A DNA stretch of 64,000 bases, taken from positions 4,587,963-4,651,962 of the forward strand of contig CM074129.1 in NCBI GenBank assembly GCA_037178625.1. Direction: 5' to 3'. This stretch comes from Skeletonema tropicum (Eukaryota > Bacillariophyta > Thalassiosirophyceae > Thalassiosirales > Thalassiosiraceae). Below, in pieces: positions 56,107 to 64,000 of the stretch (position 1 is the stretch's first letter; every line of letters starts with the position of its first letter). The notes beneath the pieces are model-generated. The model was not told where the DNA came from and searched no databases. It was given only the letters and a program-made list of their open reading frames with translations. The position numbers were made by a program, and so were the translations under genes.

Positions 56107-57993
56107 CTACTCATCGACATCGTCGTCGTCATCCTCCTCCTCCAACTTCTTCCAATACAAAGGACTCAACTTGCTCTTCAACACGGTAAAATAATCCGCA
56201 ACCGTCTTATTACAAAATGTCAACTTGGTCGGATCCACCACACCCTTCTTCCGTAACGCTTCGACCATAAGTCGATTCACATCACTATTCTCATATATTC
56301 GCAAATCCTCCTCTTGAATCCTTTCCACAATGGTGTTAATTTCATCGTTACTAACGGCGGGGGGACGACCACGTCTCCCTACTGCGGTCCATTCCGTATC
56401 AAATATTGCATCACCCTTTTCGGACTTTTTCACTAATGCTGTCAATGATCGTTTCGTAGCGGCACCGACGTACCCTCGATACATTGCTGCACGTATCGGC
56501 AACATGATGATCATTGGTTGCAATGAATGGTTGGATGACTTGTACAAATTCAGTTGTTTTGTATAGTTTGGATCCATCTCTTGGGGGGGGTAGTTCGAAT
56601 GCAATTACGTTGGGGTTGATATCCCATTTCTTTTTACTTGGTCGAGAAGAATAACGCTTCTTTGTAGTAGCAGGTGGTGGCTTTCGATCACCTTCATTCA
56701 TAGAATTATCATCCTCAACAACTTCCATTTCCTCCTCCTCCTCACCACCATCAATACCCCCACTACCCCCCTCCCCCTCCTCTTCTTCATCAGTCTTTTG
56801 TTGTTTATTCTTATTCCTATCATACTCCACCACAATCCGATTCTCCCCCGTATCCAAATCCGCAAATGTCAAATTCCCATCCACCGGTTTGGGTTTCACA
56901 TGATCCGGAGGGTACAACAACTTATGAGGCCTCCCCACCCCAATATGCCACTCATCATCCAGAACAATCTCCCCATTTTCCATTTTTTTAAGTAACCGGT
57001 CGAGTGATCGACGATGGACCGGTATAAATTTTCGTTCGACCATGGCATTGATGATTTGACGTCGACCCGTCTCACCCTTTTTGTATTGCCTGGCGATGGC
57101 AATGGCTTCGGATTTGGTGTACGTTGATCCATTGCGTGGTTGAAGTAATGTCATGGTGAGTACTCGTTGAATGATGTGGAATGATGATGATGATGCCTTT
57201 CTCTTTTTTTGGTGAAGAAGAAGTAGTAGTGTTCGATGATTTCGATTTTGCTGAAGAAGCCGCCGTGTTCGTTGGAGGTGGAGGTGACCAATTGGATCGT
57301 TTGATGAAGTCATCAATCATGATGAGTGCCGGGCTCTTGTTGCTGCCCGCCTGATTATTAGTATTAGTATTATTATTCTGATGACTACTGATGATATTAC
57401 TATTATTATGGGCCTCAATCAACTTTCGCTTGCGCTCAATATCATTCCGCCCATGCAACCTCCCAGTCCCCTGAAACGGAGCAAAGCACATCCCCGCCTC
57501 TCGTAACGTAGTGGCGGTAATTTGCAATAAGGGGATTATCGACGACCGGATGTGATGTGCGGCATCGGACCGAGAATTGCGCGGACGGTGTTGAAGTTTG
57601 TGACCGTCCATGGCGAGGAGGGTGGCGTAGTGTTCGAGTTCGGAGATGGCATCTTCGATTCGTGAGGCGGTGTCGAGTAGTTGTTGATTGGTCTGTAGTT
57701 TGTGAGTGTCGCTGTTGGGATGGTTGAGGATTGAGAGGCGTCGTTGTTAGGATGTTGGTGGTGGTGGTGGTGGTGGATTTCTTTTTGGCCTTCTTTTTTT
57801 TGTTAGTCGGTGGTGGTGGTGGTGGTTGCTGTTGAATAATTTCTTCTTCGTCATCGCTGCTGGCGGGAGCTGGAGCGGCGGCGGCGGCAGCAGCAGCAGC
57901 GAAGGGAGGCGGCGCTTGCTGAATGAGCTGCTCTATGCCATGGTGGCTGTTGAGGGCAGCGGCGTTGAGGAGGGGCGCTAGAGTGTAGTCCAT
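56107..57993 (-). pseudogene. Putative DNA-binding protein with a duplicated module, three frameshifts
   Basis: ATG 57993 starts an Ala/Pro/Gln-rich region with a basic stretch (KKKKAKKKS). After a +1 shift it continues ASRIEDAISELEHYATLLAM, SDAAHHIRSSIIPLLQI and an Asn-rich linker. A second +1 shift leads to KSEAIAIARQYKKGETGRRQ, FIPVHRRSLDRLLKKMENGE, DDEWHIGVGRPHKL, then an acidic block. After a third +1 shift come RGYVGAATKRSLTALVKKSE, TEWTAVGRRGRPPAVSNDE and an acidic C-terminus ending at 56107. The two RSL-x2-L-x-KK-x-E-x-G...D-x-EW...GR segments are clearly related, so the protein has a tandem module; the second ends in an AT-hook-like GRRGRPP. Nuclear DNA binding is inferred. The family is not identified. 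Confidence 0.6.
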
Positions 57994-58957
57994 GGTGATT
58001 GATGGTATTGTACCAATTAATTTTTGCGGAATAATTTTTTGGAATTAAAATTTTGAGGCGATGAGATGAGATGGGAATCTGAAAGTCTGTCGCATCAAAA
58101 AGTCATCAATTCGCAAGAGTCAGAAAAGCGCCCACGCAAATTACTTACATAAAACCATCCACAGATGCTTTTCTTGTTTACAATACCAGGATACGTGTAA
58201 AGTTTACCGTAGCACAGAATTAACCTATAGCCCCAAATATATACTATATGAGCACCGAGCACAGATCTAGAGATGCACCATGTTGCCGAATAGTTGAGAT
58301 ATCTTACCTCCAAGAGCCAGCCAGTGTAGGCGATGAGTAGTAGTGTCTTGGAAAGCTCTCAACGAGCTCAATCGATTAAACTATAATGAGTCTGTATGGG
58401 TCCAAATTTGAGAATCGAAATCGAATCAGTCAAAAACGGAAACGGGGCTACTTTGTGCAGAGCTCGAAAAGATCCAGATCCAGCCCTGCATCAAGAATTT
58501 CAAAGCCGAGGTCAAATTTACATTGAAACTCTCTTCACGATCTATTAATTAGTACCATCATATGTATAAACAATGTAATAAACACTACTCAGGCTCAGGC
58601 AGGGGTCCTCGCAAGAGAACGACGTAAAATTAAATGCGATGAAGTGTGATGACAAACACGACAATCAGTACAATGCTTGAAATCACCCCCCTATCAAATA
58701 ATAGAGAGCATGTATTGTAGTAGAAGAATTGGATGCTCTAGCTCTAATAGTATTTACAATTTTATTTACATGACTAAAAACAAACATTGACGCAGGCAGA
58801 GTGCATCTAAAGATGTGATGGATTGGAAGCGATCTGTATCTGTGTATATGTACATACCTAAATCAACACAATTCAGCTCCCCAACTCCAACTTCCATTGG
58901 ATCCGTCATACTTTCTGATCCGTCATACTATTGCTATTGTACCTTCAACAAAGCAGT
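57994..58957. other. No gene seen
   Basis: No supported frame. GATGAGATGGGAATCTGAA near 58063 resembles the dispersed repeat at 36200. Confidence 0.45.
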
Positions 58958-61900
58958 CTAAGCAGAAATGGAGAGGCATCTACTATTCCACCACAATTTG
59001 TTCTTGCAACACTTTCTCTTGTCACTAAAGGTTTCATCCCATCCTGCCGCGAGTCCCCCACAGGGCGACGCTCCATCGCAATCTTGGACGCATGTGTCTG
59101 CACTGTATTTGACATACCATTTTCCTGACCCAACAGCCTCAGTGCCCAAGCACTCGTTTACATCCCAGTAAAAGTGTCTCTCGCAGCAGTCTTTGAGCGA
59201 AGAGGAGAAATACCAAGCTTGATTGTTGATCATGTATGGGGGTACTTCGTCAATGTTATTTGAACAAGAAGCGGAACTTCCTGACAATTTGGGATAGTAT
59301 TCACCATGTTTCAGCTCTGGAGTGGTCCCTGTACAGGCGTAGTAATCCCATTCATAGAACTTTTGACAGCATTCTTCTCTTGTTTCGGATAAGTAATAGT
59401 CGGAGTTGACCAGCATATAGTACGGCTCCTGAGCATCAGCCAGGCAACCCTTGTTAGAGCCATTCCAGTCAGGATAAAATAAACTGTCATTACATTTGTC
59501 TTGGTACAATCCCATGCAATGCTTGTACAAGTGGCCCCCAAAGAATTTCTTGCAGCAAGCTTCCCTTGAGCTTGAGAGCCAAGTTTTAGGATCCACAACC
59601 ATAAATTCTGGTTGATCACCATCGTTCCTGTTGGAGGTGATTCATGGGATTGAGAAAGCGTAAGCAAACATACATTTTCAAAAAGAGCATTCAGAGAGTG
59701 AGAGACAACAAACTTACCTGCACGCCTGGACGCTGTTTTCCCATTCAGGATAGAATAGATTGACGCCATGAGGCTTTGAAGGAGCTTGTGATGGTGCACT
59801 TACAGGTGAGCAGGATGGAGCTGTGCTGACACTAGGCATAAATGATGGCAACGAATCAGAAGGAGCTGGTATTGATGCGCTACCTGGGGATGCATTTGAA
59901 TTCAATGGAGGTCGGGGTTGTCGGGTTCTACTGTTTTTGGAAGGAGATGATGATTTGGAAGGAGAAGCTGATTTGGATGGAGAAGCTGATTCAGAGGGAG
60001 AAGCAGACTTGGAAGGAGAGAATGATTTGGATGGAGAAGCTGACTTTGAAGGAGAAGATGACTTGGAAGGTGAAGCTGATTTGGATGGAGTTAATGATTT
60101 AGAAGGTGAAGCTGATTTGGATGGAGAAGCTGATTCAGAGGGAGAAGCCGATTTGGAGGGAGCTACACTCGAACTTCGTGATGGCGCTACTGACTTGGAA
60201 GGCTCTGATGATAACGATGGTTGGAGAGAGGGTGACTGGCTTGGCAGCGACGATAATGTAGGATTGAATGATTGCGAGGGGACCGAACTTGACTGACGAG
60301 ATGGCAGAGAAGATTTTGATGGAGCCGTGCTCGTGGAAGGGACAGAGCTTGGCTGAGATGTGCTCGAACAAGTTCCTGTTTGTGGTGACCTAGTATCACT
60401 CTCCCACACGCAATTGTCACATGCGTTGCACTCTCTCTCATCACTAGGACGATTGCAAGTTTCACAAAGTGTCGACAAGGCAATGCAGGTGGTTGTTCCT
60501 GAAGAGAAGCAGATCCCGTTGCATTCACTTCTGTTGCACTCGTCACTTCTTCTGCGACCATTGCAGTAAGATGAGCTGCAAGTGAAACTGGGAGAAGAAG
60601 AGTTGGTAGGAAAAGATGATATAGAAGGAGATGATGACTTGGATGGAGATGCCGATTCAGAGGGTGATGCTGATTCGGAGGGGGCTACACTCGAACTACG
60701 CGATGGCGCTGCTGACTTGGAAGGCTCTGATGATAACGATGGTTGGAGAGAGGGTGACTGGCTTGGCAGCGACGATAATGTAGGATTGAATGATTGCGAG
60801 GGGACCGAACTTGACTGACGAGATGGCAGAGAAGATTTTGATGGAGCCGTGCTCGTGGAAGGGACAGAGCTTGGCTGAGATGTGCTCGAACAAGTTCCTG
60901 TTTGTGGTGACCTAGTATCACTCTCCCACACGCAATTGTCACATGCGTTGCACTCTCTCTCATCACTAGGACGATTGCAAGTTTCACAAAGTGTCGACAA
61001 GGCAATGCAGGTGGTTGTTCCTGAAGAGAAGCAGATCCCGTTGCATTCACTTCTGTTGCACTCGTCACTTGTTCTGCGACCATTGCAGTAAGATGAGCTG
61101 CAAGTGAAACTGGGAGAAGAAGAGTTGGTAGGAAAAGATGATATAGAAGGAGATGATGACTTGGATGGAGATGCCGATTCAGAGGGTGATGCTGATTCGG
61201 AGGGGGCTACACTCGAACTACGCGATGGCGCTGCTGACTTGGAAGGCTCTGATGATAACGATGGTTGGAGAGAGGGTGACTGGCTTGGCAGCGACGATAA
61301 TGTAGGATTGAATGATTGCGAGGGGACCGAACTTGACTGACGAGATGGCAGAGAAGATTTTGATGGAGCCGTGCTCGTGGAAGGGACAGAGCTTGGCTGA
61401 GATGTGCTCGAACAAGTTCCTGTTTGTGGTGACCTAGTATCACTCTCCCACACGCAATTGTCACATGCGTTGCACTCTCTCTCATCACTAGGACGATTGC
61501 AAGTTTCACAAAGTGTCGACAAGGCAATGCAGGTGGTTGTTCCTGAAGAGAAGCAGATCCCGTCGCATTCACTTCTGTTGCACTCGTCACTTCTTCTGCG
61601 ACCATCATTGCAGTAAGATGAGCTGCAAGTGAAACTGGGAGAAGAAGAGTTGGTAGGAAAAGATGATATAGAAGGAGATGATGACTTGGATGGAGATGCC
61701 GATTCAGAGGGTGATGCTGATTCAGAGGGAACTAAACTCGAACTAGGCGATGGCGCTGCTGACTTCGAAGGCTCTGATGATAACGATGGTTGGAGAGAGG
61801 GTGACTGGCTTGGCATCGACGATAATGTAGGATTGAATGACTGGGAAGGAGAAGCAGAATTGGAAGGTGATACCGATTCAGAGGGTGAAGCTGACACGGA

Positions 61901-63778
61901 AGGTGAATGCCTGATTCAGAGGGTGATGCTGATTTGGAGGGAGCTACACTCGAACTAGGCGATGGCGCTGCTGACTCGGAAGGCTTCTGATGATAACGAT
62001 GGTTGGAGAGAGGGTGACTGGCTTGGCATCGACGATAATGTAGGATTGAATGACTGGGAATGGAGAAGCAGATCTGGATGGAGATGCCGATTCAGACGGA
62101 GAGGCTGATCACTGGAAGGTGAAGCCTGATTCAGAGGGTGAAGCTGATTTGGAGGGAGCTACACTCGAACTAGGCGATGGCGCTACTGACTTGGAAGGCT
62201 CTGATGATAACGATGGTTGGAGAGAGGGTGACTGGCTTGGCAATCGACTGATAATGTAGGATTGAATGACTGGGAATGGAGAAGCTGATTTGGAATGGAT
62301 GATGCCGATTCAGAGGGTAGAAGCTGACATTGGAAGGTGATGCCGATTCAGAGGGTGATGCTGATTTGGAGGGAGCTACACTCGAACTAGGCGATGGCGC
62401 TGCTGACTCGGAAGGCTCTGATGATAGCGATGGTTGGAGAGAGGGTGACTGGCTTGGCATCGACGATAATGTAGGATTGAATGACTGGGATGGAGAAGCT
62501 GATTTGGAAGGAGATGCCGATTCAGAGGGAGAAGCTGACACGGAAGGTGAAGCTGATTTGGATGGAGAAGCAGAATTGGATGGAGAAGCTGATTCAGAGG
62601 GAGATGCTGATTTTGAAGGTGAAGCCGATTCGGTGGGCGAAGTTGATTTGGATGGAGAAGATGAATTAGAAGGAGAACCTGATTTGGATGGAGAACCTGA
62701 CAAGCTTGGACTCGTGCTCGTGGAAGGGAGAGAGCTTGGCTGAGATTTGCTCGAACAAACTGATGTGTCATCCCACACGCAATCTTCACATGCGTTACAC
62801 TGACCTTGATCTAATGCACTGCATATCGTACACGAAGTACTTGGACCACCGTTGTGTACTGGTTGCGGGATGATGGGATTCGCATCAATTAGTTTCATAC
62901 TTGGAACTGAGCTCGTCGCAAGTGAAGGTTTACCAGAAATAGATGGAACCAAACTTGGATGAGATGATGGTGTTGCTGATTTACTCGGACTAGACGATGG
63001 GACCGATGACTTGGACGGAGTCAAACTCAAACTGGGCTCTGAACTAATAGTTGGCACTAGGGACTCATCTTCGGAAGAACTCAAGGAATGACTATCAATT
63101 GAGGAAGGCGAAGGTTGACTGCTTGTGGTCGGAGATGGACTATCAGTTAAGGGAGGCAAAGCTTGACTGCTTGTGGTTGGAGGAGGAGAAGGACCTGAGC
63201 CTGTGGTCGATGATAGTGTTGCTGGTTTACTCGGACTAGACGATGGGACCGATGACTTGGACGGAGTCAAACTCAAACTGGGCTCTGAACTAATAGTTGG
63301 CACTAGGGACTCATCTGCGGAAGAACTCAAGGAATGACTATCAATTGAGGAAGGCGAAGGTTGACTGCTTGTGGTCGGAGATGGACTATCAGTTAAGGGA
63401 GGCAAAGCTTGACTGCTTGTGGTTGGAGGAGCAGAAGGACCTGAGCCTTGACATTTTTCTGACTGTTACCGCGTGTGGATTCCAGGTGCAGTCACACTGT
63501 TCGCATCTTTCTTTGCCCTCTATAATAGAGCATACTGAGCAGTCGCCTAAGTCCCCCACTCCAATTCCGCCGCCACCATTTTTGCCGACCCCCATTTGAA
63601 GTGAGCGGCGGTCTCCCAAGAGAGGGAATTCAGCGTTGACGTTAACGATAGACGCGGTGGATAACAATAACATCGTGTAGGGGAGGTACATCGCGGCGAC
63701 AGGGCGAAGAGTCGTAGCCGTAGCCGTAGCAAAGAGACTAATGAGGAAGAGAAAGATAGGAACGTTGGCGTGTCTCAT
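58958..63778 (-). CDS. Large secreted Pro-Ser / Cys-rich protein with tandem repeats
   Basis: ATG 63778 opens a signal peptide (MRHANVPIFLFLISLFATAT) and a CSVCSIIEGKERCEQCDCTW module. A one-base shift in a T-run (63454-63458) leads into a very long Pro-Ser region (units such as SASPSKS, SPSESAS) interrupted by Cys modules (CNACEDCVWDDTSVC). Then come three 522-bp repeats, each with CNGRRRSDECNRSECNGICF and CETCNRPSDERECNACDNC. An intron (59628-59717, GTAAGT/CAG) precedes the last exon 59627-58958, with [52 protein letters not shown] and KWYVKYSADTCVQDC modules. The last two exons are homologous to the tail of the 36718-40674 gene and share its first intron position there. 61900-62340 is corrupted by single-base insertions. 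It is probably a wall- or mucilage-associated protein; there is no enzyme domain. Confidence 0.7.
60180..61748 (-). repeat. Three tandem 522-bp coding repeats
   Basis: Units at about 60180-60701, 60702-61223 and 61224-61748 are almost identical; the last has an extra 3 bp (ATC near 61604). The length is a multiple of three, so each adds 174 residues in frame. Confidence 0.85.
61900..62340 (-). repeat. Degenerate repeat stretch with many single-base insertions
   Basis: Compared with 62340-62545 it carries extra bases, for example GGCTTCTG for GGCTCTG, GGGAATGG for GGGATGG, AAGCCTG for AAGCTG, GGCAATCGACTG for GGCATCGACG and TTGGAATGG for TTGGATGG. I count about ten insertions and almost no deletions. 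Confidence 0.7.
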
Positions 63779-64000
63779 CTTGATCAATTCAATCGATGTC
63801 AAAGGAAGAAGTTCAGGTGCTGTTGCCGATTACTTACATATGAGCAATTTTATGTGAAACAGCAACACGCAAGCAAGTTGTGTGAGTTGTGAAGGTAGGG
63901 CTGTGTTGTCGATCTTGGAACTGGACAAGAAAAGTTTTACACTCTACCACATCATGACAAAGACACCCTCGCTCCCGCTTTGTGGTGGAGAATGTGACCA
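63779..64000. other. Upstream of the Pro-Ser protein; possible divergent gene start
   Basis: An ATG at 63954 opens a plus-strand frame (MTKTPSLPLCGGECD) that runs off the window. It is too short to judge. Confidence 0.3.

Noticed and set aside
59823..60296. Acidic Gly/Asp/Glu plus-strand frame, also at 60582, 61104, 61629 and 62330
   Set aside because: It is the antisense of Pro-Ser codon repeats and repeats with the same period. The same applies to 37993-38511.
60180..61748. Tandem repeats as a possible CRISPR array
   Set aside because: Units are 522 bp, coding and contiguous without unique spacers. The 41-bp array at 51053-51310 also lacks spacers.

Overview
The window looks like nuclear DNA of a centric diatom, probably of the Thalassiosira, Skeletonema or Cyclotella kind. 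The evidence is spliced genes with short GT-AG introns (87-104 bp where both ends could be read), secreted proteins built from Pro-Ser repeats and paired-Cys modules of the sort common in diatoms, Lys-Ser-Gly repeat proteins resembling silica-associated proteins, MYND-finger genes and many small transposable elements. I see no tRNA, rRNA or CRISPR array. The species call is inference from recalled protein families, not from a database search.

Layout. 0-9 kb: edge of a kinase-like gene, two copies of a palindrome-rich MITE, a Lys-Ser-Gly repeat protein with a frameshift, two MYND-finger remnants around a Tc1/mariner-type MITE. 9-19.7 kb: one hypothetical gene, a 554-bp foldback element, and three paralogues of an acidic 145-149 residue protein with conserved promoters. 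19.9-25.8 kb: a membrane-anchored LNR/beta-propeller gene split by a 2-kb transposon. 26.9-34 kb: a frameshifted zinc-type dehydrogenase, a frameshifted Rad54-like SNF2 helicase and a frameshifted unknown gene. 36.7-40.7 kb: an intact five-exon gene joining a multicopper-oxidase fold to Cys-rich and Pro-Ser-rich modules. 41-48 kb: a transposon-rich stretch with a second MITE copy, a dead tyrosine recombinase and a pogo deletion derivative. 49-52 kb: an LTR-like pair enclosing acidic and repetitive reading frames. 52.3-55.5 kb: the intact paralogue of the 2-4 kb repeat protein, inside a segmental duplication. 56-64 kb: a DNA-binding-like gene with a duplicated module, then a large secreted Pro-Ser/Cys protein.

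The most unusual objects are the multicopper-oxidase fusion, the two Lys-Ser-Gly repeat polyproteins, the palindromic MITE family whose internal hairpins changed in concert within each copy, and the 129-bp palindrome bounded by 43-bp direct repeats.

Caution. About sixteen reading-frame breaks across seven genes are each equivalent to one extra base, and 61.9-62.3 kb holds about ten single-base insertions relative to an adjacent copy with almost no deletions. This pattern fits insertion-biased consensus error, so genes marked as frameshifted may be intact in the organism.
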